Assembly: GCF_000173655.1 (NCBI RefSeq) | Contig: NZ_ABZU01000002.1 | Coordinates: forward strand, 1-64,000 | Length of the DNA: 64,000 nucleotides | Reading direction: 5' to 3' | Source: Corynebacterium amycolatum SK46 | Lineage (GTDB): Bacteria > Actinomycetota > Actinomycetes > Mycobacteriales > Mycobacteriaceae | Shown: in pieces, positions 36,705-44,943 of the stretch | Layout of the letters: each line of letters starts with the position of its first letter | Position numbering within the stretch: position 1 is the first letter of the stretch | Notes under the pieces: generated by a model | Told to the model about the DNA's origin: nothing | The model's database searches: none | The model's input: the letters and a program-made list of their open reading frames with translations, nothing else | Translations under genes and position numbers: made by a program

Positions 36705-37973
36705 CTATCCAATGCGTGGAGAGTCAACCGGTTGCGTGCCGCGCGGTAGCCAGACAGAGCCACCAATCATCGAGGACAGACCACCGTGGTTGTGCACCGT
36801 ATCGGAGCGGATGACCAGGTAGACGTGAATGATGGCGAAGAGCCAAATCAGGTACATGATGATTGTGTGAATCAGGCGGAAATAGCCGATGCCAATCCAG
36901 TGCGTGGGCATAGCCAACAGCTGGAAGAACCAGTTGGACTGATCCATCATCGCGTATAGCGACAAACCTGTGAGCATCTGAATGAAACACATCACATAAA
37001 TGCCGGTGTACGCCAGCTGCTGCAGCGGATTGTGTGCGAAGTAGAACGGCCCTTCCTTGCGCAGGAAGAGGTAGTACTGCATCGTGTGCCAGAGGTCTTT
37101 AACATCCTGCTTGTTATAAATCGGCCATAGCGCACGCCATCGTGTTTGTCGGTCGTGGGTAACAAACAGCAGAATGACACGCCACAGCCCCACCGCGATC
37201 CATAGGAATCCGGCTAAGAAGTGCGCGAAACGGACATATCCCATCGCGAATCCCGCGGCCGAGCCGTCATAGGTGCGCTCGGTCAAATAGGGCTGCATGA
37301 TATACCATCCGGTAAAGGTCATCACCAACATCAGCGCCAGGTTCAACCAATGCTGAACGCGCAGCGCCCATCCCCACAGGTGAACCTCGACCCACGAACC
37401 GGAACCCTTTTTGTTTTCCGCAATGGCCTCGTCGAGTTTCCGCAGCCCCATTGCCACGAATCCTTCGAAGATGAACTCTCCGATGATATTTCCGTCTTTG
37501 TCAATGGGCGCAAGCGCGACGCCCATGCTTCGGTGCCCGCGACCATGGTGCATGTTCGCGTTACGACGAAGTAGAACGCCTTCCTCACGGGACATTGTGG
37601 ATGCCTCGACGACCGCATTCAATTCACCGCGCATGATGGCGACATCGACCGTCTGATCCGCAATGTTGAGGCCATGCACCTTGGCGATGGAGTAACGGCG
37701 ATCAGGCGTTGCCGGGTCGTAGGAATCCGGAGTCAGTTTCATCAGTGGCGTGCCGTCGAGATGGAAAAGATCGTCACGACGACGACGCAAGCTGACCTTC
37801 AGCGCAAGGTCGACAGGATCGCGGGAGTCGTCCGGGACAATTGCTGCGGCCTGAATGACCTCAGATGGCGACAACCAGTGGCTGGTGTGTGCGTCAATAA
37901 CCGCAATAACCAGGGGGTTGCCCTTGGAATCTTTTAGTCGCAGTTCCGGATTTTCACTCACTGAGGGTGTCAT
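36705..37973 (-). CDS. Hydrogenase b-type cytochrome subunit with an N-terminal P-type-ATPase N-domain-like extension
   Basis: A 422-residue fusion. Residues about 190-395 are a four-helix di-heme cytochrome b (HyaC type; candidate heme ligands H208, H251, H369, H383) that passes electrons from the hydrogenase to quinone. Residues about 20-180 are soluble and resemble the nucleotide-binding domain of P3-type ATPases: 'DSRDPVDLAL' (49-58), 'SYDPATPDRRYSIAK' (84-98), 'MRGE' (114-117) and 'GHRSMGVA' (146-153). No DKTGT phosphorylation site is present. HyaC subunits are usually about 230 residues. Its ATG overlaps the large-subunit stop by four bases. Confidence 0.8.
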   Translation of the reverse strand: MTPSVSENPELRLKDSKGNPLVIAVIDAHTSHWLSPSEVIQAAAIVPDDSRDPVDLALKVSLRRRRDDLFHLDGTPLMKLTPDSYDPATPDRRYSIAKVHGLNIADQTVDVAIMRGELNAVVEASTMSREEGVLLRRNANMHHGRGHRSMGVALAPIDKDGNIIGEFIFEGFVAMGLRKLDEAIAENKKGSGSWVEVHLWGWALRVQHWLNLALMLVMTFTGWYIMQPYLTERTYDGSAAGFAMGYVRFAHFLAGFLWIAVGLWRVILLFVTHDRQTRWRALWPIYNKQDVKDLWHTMQYYLFLRKEGPFYFAHNPLQQLAYTGIYVMCFIQMLTGLSLYAMMDQSNWFFQLLAMPTHWIGIGYFRLIHTIIMYLIWLFAIIHVYLVIRSDTVHNHGGLSSMIGGSVWLPRGTQPVDSPRIG

Positions 37974-39718
37974 GCCGTCGTCACCTTAAACATTTCCTGA
38001 CCAGCCGGATCCAAAATGTGGACTGCGCAGGCCATACATGGATCGAAGGAATGAATCGTGCGAAGTGGTTCAAGCGGCTGCTCGGGATCAACCAGCGGAT
38101 GTGTGCCATCACCAGCCAGCGCGTGCTCGTATGGGCCAAGCTGCCCCTTCGGGTCACGTCCACCGGCCAGCCACGTGGTGGGAACCACGGCTTGGTAGTT
38201 GGTCACCTTGCCATTTTCAATCTTGACCCAGTGGCTGAGCATGCCACGAGCTACCTCGAGGAAACCCACGCCCTGGCACTTTTCCGGCCATGAAGTCGGC
38301 TCCCAACGGCTGTTGTCGAAGACATCGATGTCGCCGTTCTTCAAGGCCTCAACGAACTCCGGGAAGATGTGGTCTGCCAAGTAATTGGCGGTGGTCACAG
38401 ACTCCACAGCGCGTGCGTAGGTGCGTCCCGCAGTGGAGTTCATCTGCTCAATGCGCAGGTCGAGCTTATCCATGACCCCGTCGACCAGGCGCATTGTCTC
38501 CGGCTCCTTCTGCAGGTATGCCAACAGCACACGTGCAACTGGGCCAACTTGAACAGCGCGACCGTCGTACCGCGGCGCCTTCGACCAGGTGTACTTTTCG
38601 TTGTCCGACAGCCACTCATACGGCGGCTTCGGGCCGGTGTAGTTCACAGTTGTTTCGCCGTCGTACGGCTTGAGGCCGACATCATCGCCGGCTTCCTGCG
38701 TGTACCAGGCGGAGTTGATGAATTCCTCGATCTTTTCCGGCTGGAATGGGTGGAGCTTGGTGTAGTCACCATCGAGAATGACACCGGGCTTGATGTTTGG
38801 ATGCACGGTCTGGACACGGGACTTAGCCGGGTCGCCGGAGTAAGTGGCGCCAGCCATGCCTACCGCCAAGAAGCTGTCAGAGGAGCGACCGATGTCGAAG
38901 TAGTCCTTGTAAACGCTCATGATGGCAACTGCATCTGGGTAGAAGCAGTCATTGACGAACTCCACAATCTCGTCAATCCAGGACTTGATCTGATCAATGC
39001 CGACTTGGTTGACAGTCTCCGAGCGTTCCGGGTCGATGGAGCACGCCATACCGCCGACCAGGAAGTTCGGGTGCGGATTCTTACCGCCGAAGACGGTATT
39101 AATCCGGATGATAGAGCGCTGGAAAGCCAAGGCGTCGAGGTAGTGCGACACTGCCATCAGGTTGGCCTCGGGCGGCAAGCGGTAGTCCTCGTGCCCCCAG
39201 TAGCCGCCGGTGAAGATGGACAGCTGGCCGGAGTCCACAATGCCCTTCACGGTCTCCTTGACCCGGGCAAAGGTTTCTTCGTTATTGCCCTTCCACGTCG
39301 AGCCGATCGACTGCGCGAACTCAACGGTCTTCTTCGGATCTGCCTCGAGAGCCTTCGTGACATCAATCCAGTCCAGACCGTGAAGATGGTAGAAGTGCAC
39401 GACGTGGTCGTGAATCTCCTGCGAGCCAATCACCAGGTCGCGAATACGACGTGCCTGCGGGGGCGGTGTCGAACCGATGGCATCTTCGACCGCGGCAATG
39501 GATGCCACCGAGTGAGTACCGGTGCACACACCACAGATACGACCAACGAACGCCCAGACATCGCGAGGATCGCGGTTTTTCACAATGGTTTCGATACCGC
39601 GGAACTGAGTAGTCTCACTCCACGCGGTTTTGATCTGGTTTCCTTCGCGTTCCAGCTCAATGCGAAGGTGTCCCTCGATTCGGGTAATCGGGTCGATTAC
39701 AACTTTTTCCGTAGCCAT
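37970..39718 (-). CDS. [NiFe] hydrogenase large subunit, group 1
   Basis: A 582-residue catalytic subunit. L1 is R60-ICGVCTGT-H69 (C62, C65) and L2 is DPCMACAVH (C561, C564, H567), which together hold the Ni-Fe(CN)2CO site. A 15-residue tail after H567 should be removed by the maturation protease. It works with the small subunit encoded 11 bases upstream and the cytochrome b encoded downstream in one operon. Confidence 0.96.
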   Translation of the reverse strand: MATEKVVIDPITRIEGHLRIELEREGNQIKTAWSETTQFRGIETIVKNRDPRDVWAFVGRICGVCTGTHSVASIAAVEDAIGSTPPPQARRIRDLVIGSQEIHDHVVHFYHLHGLDWIDVTKALEADPKKTVEFAQSIGSTWKGNNEETFARVKETVKGIVDSGQLSIFTGGYWGHEDYRLPPEANLMAVSHYLDALAFQRSIIRINTVFGGKNPHPNFLVGGMACSIDPERSETVNQVGIDQIKSWIDEIVEFVNDCFYPDAVAIMSVYKDYFDIGRSSDSFLAVGMAGATYSGDPAKSRVQTVHPNIKPGVILDGDYTKLHPFQPEKIEEFINSAWYTQEAGDDVGLKPYDGETTVNYTGPKPPYEWLSDNEKYTWSKAPRYDGRAVQVGPVARVLLAYLQKEPETMRLVDGVMDKLDLRIEQMNSTAGRTYARAVESVTTANYLADHIFPEFVEALKNGDIDVFDNSRWEPTSWPEKCQGVGFLEVARGMLSHWVKIENGKVTNYQAVVPTTWLAGGRDPKGQLGPYEHALAGDGTHPLVDPEQPLEPLRTIHSFDPCMACAVHILDPAGQEMFKVTTA

Positions 39719-39729
39719 GTCCTATGCCC

Positions 39730-40968
39730 TTAGTTGTCCTTCGAATCGGATGCTGTCTCGCTCTGCGCGCCTGGTGAGTTTGGAGGAAGGTCGACCATCG
39801 GTGGCTTCCGTCCTTCCACACCGCCAAACGCAGCCAACACCTTTTCTTCGCCGTTGGAGCGCCTTATCTTCAGTTCCTTCACCAGCGTGAGTCCGCCATG
39901 GACCGCGGCACCCGCGGCAGTGGCAGCCAACAGCCCAACGCCGACCTTGTTCACGCTGGACTCCACCCCAACACCCGGGATTCCCGGCAACTTGTCGTAG
40001 AACGGAGTGAACTGGTCGAAGAAGTCCTTCTCAGTACAGCCAATGCACGGGTGACCAGCACCGATTGGCCAACCGGACTTAAGGTTCCACTGCACGATTG
40101 GGCATGGGCTAAACGTGGATGGCCCCTTACAGCCGACCTCGTAAAGGCACCAGCCGTTGCGTGCACCCTCGTCGTCGAACGTTTTCACGAACTGACCGGC
40201 ATCGAAATGCGCGCGACGCGGACAGGAGTCGTGAATACGCTGGTCATAGGCGAACTTTGGACGCCCCTCGGCGTCGACCTCCGGAGCCTTGCCATAAGTA
40301 AGTACGTACGTCAGGGTGGCCGTAATCACCTCACCAATCGGCGGACAACCGGAGACGTTAATCACCGGTTTGTCCTTGATAATCTCATCGACCCCCTTGG
40401 CGCCGGTCGGATTCGGCTTAGCAGCCTGGACAGAACCCCAGACTGCGCAGGCACCAACGGCCAGGATTGCCGTGGCCTTCTCAGCAGCCTCGAGCAGCAC
40501 CTGTTCTGCCGACTTACCACCAATGGTGCAGTAAGCACCGTTCTCGCCGGTCGGAATCGAGCCATTGACCACCAGAATGTGATCCTCGGCATTCATGTCA
40601 TCCAAAGCTTTTTCGGCCGCGTGCCCGGACGGTGCCATGAGCAGCTCGTTGTAGTCCATTGAAACCAGATTCAGCACCACGTCTTCAGCAGTAGTGCCTC
40701 CGGAACGCAATACGGATTCCATACATCCGGTACATTCCTGCAACTGCAGCCAAGCCACCTTCGGCTTCTTTACAGCCGAGAGCTTATCTGCGATTTCCTC
40801 CGCCGAGGGAGTCAGTGACTGCGCTGCGGCCTCACCGACATTTGGAGTTCCGGCGGCAAAAATTGCCGCCATAGTGCCACAAAACTTCATGAAACTGCGC
40901 CGTGAGACACCAGCTCTAGCGAGGTTTTCGCCGAGGGTCCCTTCCTGCCAATTCGCGCCACTAATCAT
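39730..40968 (-). CDS. [NiFe] hydrogenase small subunit, group 1, Tat-exported
   Basis: A 412-residue iron-sulfur subunit. A Tat signal (S22-RRSFMKF) shows export in folded form with the large subunit. Proximal-cluster ligands include C79 and C82 (CTGC) and C174; distal His/Cys and medial 'HPCIGC' motifs follow. The two extra cysteines of O2-tolerant enzymes are absent (G81 and S179). A C-terminal transmembrane helix ('GVGLLAATAAGAAVHGGLTLV') anchors it, followed by an unusual tail of about 50 residues on the inner side. The ATG at 40968 has AGAAGG upstream. Confidence 0.95.
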   Translation of the reverse strand: MISGANWQEGTLGENLARAGVSRRSFMKFCGTMAAIFAAGTPNVGEAAAQSLTPSAEEIADKLSAVKKPKVAWLQLQECTGCMESVLRSGGTTAEDVVLNLVSMDYNELLMAPSGHAAEKALDDMNAEDHILVVNGSIPTGENGAYCTIGGKSAEQVLLEAAEKATAILAVGACAVWGSVQAAKPNPTGAKGVDEIIKDKPVINVSGCPPIGEVITATLTYVLTYGKAPEVDAEGRPKFAYDQRIHDSCPRRAHFDAGQFVKTFDDEGARNGWCLYEVGCKGPSTFSPCPIVQWNLKSGWPIGAGHPCIGCTEKDFFDQFTPFYDKLPGIPGVGVESSVNKVGVGLLAATAAGAAVHGGLTLVKELKIRRSNGEEKVLAAFGGVEGRKPPMVDLPPNSPGAQSETASDSKDN

Positions 40969-41293
40969 TTTTCGCTGCGCCTTCTGCTTAGTTATTAGGA
41001 ATATTGGTTTCGAGGTTTTACAACTACCCAGGCCCATTGCCTATACATGGCCAAGTATAGCGACCTAAGAACAACCTGAATAATGGTGCTGCGCTGCGGT
41101 TATAACAAAATAATATGCAAGATAAATGTTGCGTAAATATTGTTCCAGGTACAGGGAATGAACGTGAAAACCGCCGCAGATTACAGCGGGATATCGCCTA
41201 TCCCCCACTAAGGTGGAGCGAAACGAGGGGTAGCGGGGTCGTCGTCAAGCATGCCGTAATGCCCCCCATTGCTTCACGACGACCCCAGCGCGC
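40969..41293. promoter_or_regulatory. Intergenic region upstream of the hydrogenase structural operon
   Basis: A 325-base gap without a gene. The part near 41090-41150 is AT-rich. A TATACT hexamer on the minus strand (41059-41054) is a possible -10 about 85 bases upstream of the small-subunit start. The right end contains the large hairpin after hypB (41235-41286). I could not recognise an FNR, GlxR or nickel-regulator site. Confidence 0.4.
41235..41286 (-). terminator. Large stem-loop after hypB
   Basis: GGGGTCGTCGT and ACGACGACCCC form a perfect 11-base stem around a 30-base loop that can itself pair (GCAT/ATGC). It begins eight bases after the hypB stop. There is no U-tract, so it may be an RNA-stabilising or attenuating structure between the maturation genes and the structural operon. 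Confidence 0.5.
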
Positions 41294-42124
41294 TTAATCA
41301 ACCAGCGCAGGGTTGACCCAACGGAGCCATTCGTCGATGCCCTCCCCGGTCTTAGCGGAGACCTCAATCACCTTCACCCCTGGATTGACCTTCTCCAGAT
41401 TGGCGCGGAAGAGCTCCATATCGAAGTCGAGGTACGGGGCAAGATCCATCTTGTTGATAACCACTACCTGCACAGAGCGGAACATCACCGGGTACTTGAC
41501 CGGCTTATCCTCCCCCTCTGTGAGGGAGTAGACCATTGCCTTGCGAGTCTCACCGACCTCAAACTCGGCCGGACAGACGAGGTTTCCCACATTTTCAATC
41601 ATGACCAGGTCGAGCGTGGACAGATCCAGCCCCTCGAGTGCGCGGGAGACCATCGGGGCGTCCAAGTGACATTCGCCACCGAATCCATTGCCCGTGTTCA
41701 GCAGCGAAATCTGTGCCCCGTAGCCCTCCAGGCGGTTGGCGTCGAGCGCAGTCTCAATATCGCCTTCGATAATGCCGACGCGCAACTTGCCCTGTGCAGC
41801 CGCCAGCGTCTTCTCCAGCAATGCGGTCTTGCCCGAGCCCGGGGAGCTCATCAGGTTGATGGCTTCCACGCCATGGTCGGCGAGCAGCTCGCGATTGTGC
41901 TCGGCGCGGTGATCGTTTTCGCTGAAGATGTCCTCGAGGATGGTCACGCGTTCCACGCCGGTTTCATAACCCGAGTGGTCACCGTGGCTAGTGTCATCGG
42001 GGTCGGCAAGATGAACATGGTCATGGCCGTGGTGGTGGTCATGGCCGTGGTGGTGGTCGTGGTCATGATGATGGTGGTGATGGTGGTGTGCGTCATCGCC
42101 GTCATGCCGGTGGAAACGTCCCAT
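41294..42124 (-). CDS. hypB: Hydrogenase nickel GTPase HypB with histidine-rich N-terminus
   Basis: A 276-residue HypB. The first 50 residues contain 23 histidines, including eight in a row at 13-20, a nickel-storage type tail. The GTPase core has 'SSPGSGKT' at 93-100, 'NVGNLVCPAEF' and the base-recognition 'INKMD'. It delivers nickel to the large subunit together with HypA. The hypA2 gene ends 16 bases upstream on the same strand. Confidence 0.96.
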   Translation of the reverse strand: MGRFHRHDGDDAHHHHHHHHDHDHHHGHDHHHGHDHVHLADPDDTSHGDHSGYETGVERVTILEDIFSENDHRAEHNRELLADHGVEAINLMSSPGSGKTALLEKTLAAAQGKLRVGIIEGDIETALDANRLEGYGAQISLLNTGNGFGGECHLDAPMVSRALEGLDLSTLDLVMIENVGNLVCPAEFEVGETRKAMVYSLTEGEDKPVKYPVMFRSVQVVVINKMDLAPYLDFDMELFRANLEKVNPGVKVIEVSAKTGEGIDEWLRWVNPALVD

Positions 42125-42140
42125 GATAAAACCGTCTTTC

Positions 42141-42479
42141 CTACTTGTGCGTGTCGACGTCGATGTCGACGATTGTGAACTCTTCCCCCGAGATTACGCG
42201 TCCCGGCTTTCCACACGTGGGGCACAGCAGCCCGTCGAGTGGCCCCACTTGTTCGCGATGCCCGTGCGCGCATTCGACAACCGCAGGTACCCAGTCGATC
42301 TCCAACTTCGCGTGCCCCAAACCGGTATCGCGACTAACGAATTCCCACGCATATGAAAGGGTTTCTGGAACAACCTGCCGTAGAGCGCCTATCCGCAGGT
42401 GCACAGTGCGTACAGTTCGACCTTCGGCTGCTCTCGTGACAACCTTCGCCAACTGCATGCTCAACGCTACTTCGTGCAC
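42141..42479 (-). CDS. hypA: Nickel insertion protein HypA (copy 2)
   Basis: A 112-residue HypA. The GTG at 42479 yields the required Met-His-Glu N-terminus. The zinc site differs from copy 1: the first half reads CAHGH rather than CxxC, the second is CPTC. It sits directly upstream of hypB, the usual partner, and is divergent from hypF across 55 bases. Confidence 0.88.
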   Translation of the reverse strand: MHEVALSMQLAKVVTRAAEGRTVRTVHLRIGALRQVVPETLSYAWEFVSRDTGLGHAKLEIDWVPAVVECAHGHREQVGPLDGLLCPTCGKPGRVISGEEFTIVDIDVDTHK

Positions 42480-42534
42480 AATCTCCAAACTAGCAGTGCG
42501 AACGGACCCGAGCCGCTTACGTAAAGTTGAGCAC

Positions 42535-44943
42535 ATGGAAAAGGCAGGCACGACCGGGGCGGGGATGGGTACGAGTATTCAACGCATTCGCTGGCGTATC
42601 GAAGGAATCGTCCAGGGGGTCGGATTCCGCCCTTTTGTCGCCACCATCGCCCGGCGCGCGGGTCTCGTTGGCTTCTGCGGCAACGATGAGCAGGGCGTAT
42701 TCATCGAGGTAGAAGGCACGTCGGACGCCCTCGCGGCCTTCTGCAGCCAGCTTTTCACCGAACTGCCGGCGCTTGCCCGCATCATCAATCACTCAGCTGA
42801 GCCGGTCGCGGTGCTCGGTCATGAGCACGAGTTCACCATCGTGCCCTCTCGCCACAGCTACTCCGGCCGCGCGCTGCTTCCGCCTGACACTGCACTGTGC
42901 CCGGACTGCCGCCGTGAGTTTTTCGACCCTACCAACCCGCGCTACCTCTACCCTTTCATCTCCTGCACCAACTGCGGGCCGCGTCTGTCCATCATCACTG
43001 AACTGCCCTACGACCGCCCGCGCACCACTATGGCGGCCTTTCCGATGTGCACCCCGTGTGAGCGCGAATACACCGATCCCACCGACCGCCGCTATCACGC
43101 CCAGCCAATCAGCTGCTTCGACTGTGGCCCGCGTCTGAGCTGGCACGATGCAGGCGACACCACCACCGCTACCTCCCGCGAGGAGGTTCTCGCTCTCTTT
43201 CGTCGCGCACACGCGCTGCTTGACGACGGCGCCCTGCTCGCCGTCAAAGGTATTGGTGGTTTTCACCTGGTCTGCGATGCCACCAATGACGCTGCCTGCG
43301 AGAAACTGCGGCTGCGCAAGCGTCGACCCGACAAGCCATTGGCGGTAATGGCTCCCACTGTTGACACCGCGGCCCAACTGGTTGAGTTAACTGAACAGGA
43401 GAAGCGTTTCCTCGACTCGCCTGAGGCGCCGATTGTGATCGCACCGAAGCAGCGGTCGGGGCCGCTTTCCAATCTCATCGCACCGGGCCTCGACAGCTTC
43501 GGCATTATGCTTCCGTACTCAGGCATTCACCTGCTGCTTTGTGATCGCCCACTCGTGGTCACTAGCGGCAACCTCAGTGGCGAGCCCGTGTGTACCGACA
43601 ATGCCGACGCGTTGAAGAAGCTCGGTCACATCGCCGACGCTTTCATCCTCCACGACCGCGAAATCCACGTACCCGTTGAAGATTCGGTGTTCATCGGCAC
43701 CGCCCCATCGCGCCGGTCCCGCGGCTTCGCTCCCATCCCCGTTTCAATCACGGCCACCGATTCTCGTAGCCACACGAGCACTGGCCCTGGCTCCGCCACT
43801 GGCCCCGGCATCAGCGTCCGTTGTACCTCCCAACCCACCATTTTCGCGACTGGCGGGGAGCTGAAGAACACTTTCGCTATCGCGCATGGGGACCTCGCTC
43901 ACGTCTCCGCACACATTGGCGACATGGGTTCGTGGGCCAGCCAAAAGGCCTACCAGAGGGCAGTTGACCAGCTCCTTTCCATGCGCGATGCGACCCCGGA
44001 GCTTGTCGTCTGCGATCTTCATCCGGGCTACGCCACTACCGCCTTCGCCGAACGCTTCGCCGCCGAGCACGACATCGAGCTCCTCGCGGTTCAGCACCAC
44101 TTTGCACACGCGCTTTCCCTACTCGCTGAACACCGCCTCCTCTCCCCGAACGCGGACCGCGCCGTCGTCGCCACCCTCGACGGCACCGGATATGGCACCG
44201 ATGGCTCCATCTGGGGCGGCGAGATCCTCACGCTCAGTCGCAGTTCCGCAAACTGGGAACGCACCTGGCACTGCCCCACTTTCCCGTTGGTCGGCGGCGA
44301 TCGTGCCGTCACGCACCCGTGGCGGCTCGCCCTCGGTCTCACTCACGCATGGGAGCTTGACGACGACCACCTCCTGCGCAACCTCTCCAACGAGCGCGAA
44401 GTAGCCCTGGTTAAAAGCCAGTTGGCGACGGGAGTAGGCACAGTGCAAACTTCTTCTCTCGGCCGCATATTCGATGCCGCCGCAGCACTGCTGCTTCCTC
44501 GCTGGCGCGGTGGCGGGGCCATCAGCTACGAGGCGCAAGCGGCCATGGAGTTGGAGGCAGCTGCGACTCGCTACGTGCGGTCACATGCGGAAGCACTCGG
44601 AGCAGTCAGTTCAGAAACCAAGTCGGAGCACCTCCAGGAGGTCATCCGGGAGGCGGTAGCATCGCCTGACGTTGAGCAGGCCGCCTTTGTATTTCACAGT
44701 GGGGTCGCGGGCCTCGTCGGCAAGCGGTTGGTGCAGGCGGCGGAGAAATCCGGCACCGATGTTGTCGGCGTCAGCGGGGGTTGCGCGAATAATGCGCTGT
44801 TGATGGAGCTGCTGCGGCATGAAGTTGCAACTGAGGGCTTTACCCTGTTGCAGCATCAAATTGTGCCGCCGGGCGATGGCGGTTTGAGTCTTGGCCAAGC
44901 GGTGGCCGGTCGCCTGCTGGCGGCAACCGGCATGGATTTCTAG
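42535..44943 (+). CDS. hypF: Carbamoyltransferase HypF
   Basis: An 802-residue HypF that makes the cyanide-ligand precursor from carbamoyl phosphate. Domains in order: acylphosphatase (VQGVGFRPF at 26-34), two CxxC-type zinc fingers within about residues 115-200 (CPDC...CTNC and CTPC...CFDC), a YrdC-like domain, and a Kae1-like domain with 'HHFAHA' and a late 'GVSGGCANN'. A linker of about 30 residues rich in Ser/Thr/Gly lies near the YrdC/Kae1 junction. The ATG at 42535 is chosen; the open frame upstream is a shadow of hypA2. It ends in a 4-base overlap with hypE. Confidence 0.95.
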   Translation: MEKAGTTGAGMGTSIQRIRWRIEGIVQGVGFRPFVATIARRAGLVGFCGNDEQGVFIEVEGTSDALAAFCSQLFTELPALARIINHSAEPVAVLGHEHEFTIVPSRHSYSGRALLPPDTALCPDCRREFFDPTNPRYLYPFISCTNCGPRLSIITELPYDRPRTTMAAFPMCTPCEREYTDPTDRRYHAQPISCFDCGPRLSWHDAGDTTTATSREEVLALFRRAHALLDDGALLAVKGIGGFHLVCDATNDAACEKLRLRKRRPDKPLAVMAPTVDTAAQLVELTEQEKRFLDSPEAPIVIAPKQRSGPLSNLIAPGLDSFGIMLPYSGIHLLLCDRPLVVTSGNLSGEPVCTDNADALKKLGHIADAFILHDREIHVPVEDSVFIGTAPSRRSRGFAPIPVSITATDSRSHTSTGPGSATGPGISVRCTSQPTIFATGGELKNTFAIAHGDLAHVSAHIGDMGSWASQKAYQRAVDQLLSMRDATPELVVCDLHPGYATTAFAERFAAEHDIELLAVQHHFAHALSLLAEHRLLSPNADRAVVATLDGTGYGTDGSIWGGEILTLSRSSANWERTWHCPTFPLVGGDRAVTHPWRLALGLTHAWELDDDHLLRNLSNEREVALVKSQLATGVGTVQTSSLGRIFDAAAALLLPRWRGGGAISYEAQAAMELEAAATRYVRSHAEALGAVSSETKSEHLQEVIREAVASPDVEQAAFVFHSGVAGLVGKRLVQAAEKSGTDVVGVSGGCANNALLMELLRHEVATEGFTLLQHQIVPPGDGGLSLGQAVAGRLLAATGMDF

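Noticed and set aside
38369-39733. A 454-codon open frame opposite the hydrogenase large subunit
   Set aside because: The large subunit carries intact L1 and L2 motifs; the antisense frame is a shadow.
39730-40968. O2-tolerant (group 1d) hydrogenase
   Set aside because: The two extra proximal cysteines are replaced by Gly81 and Ser179.
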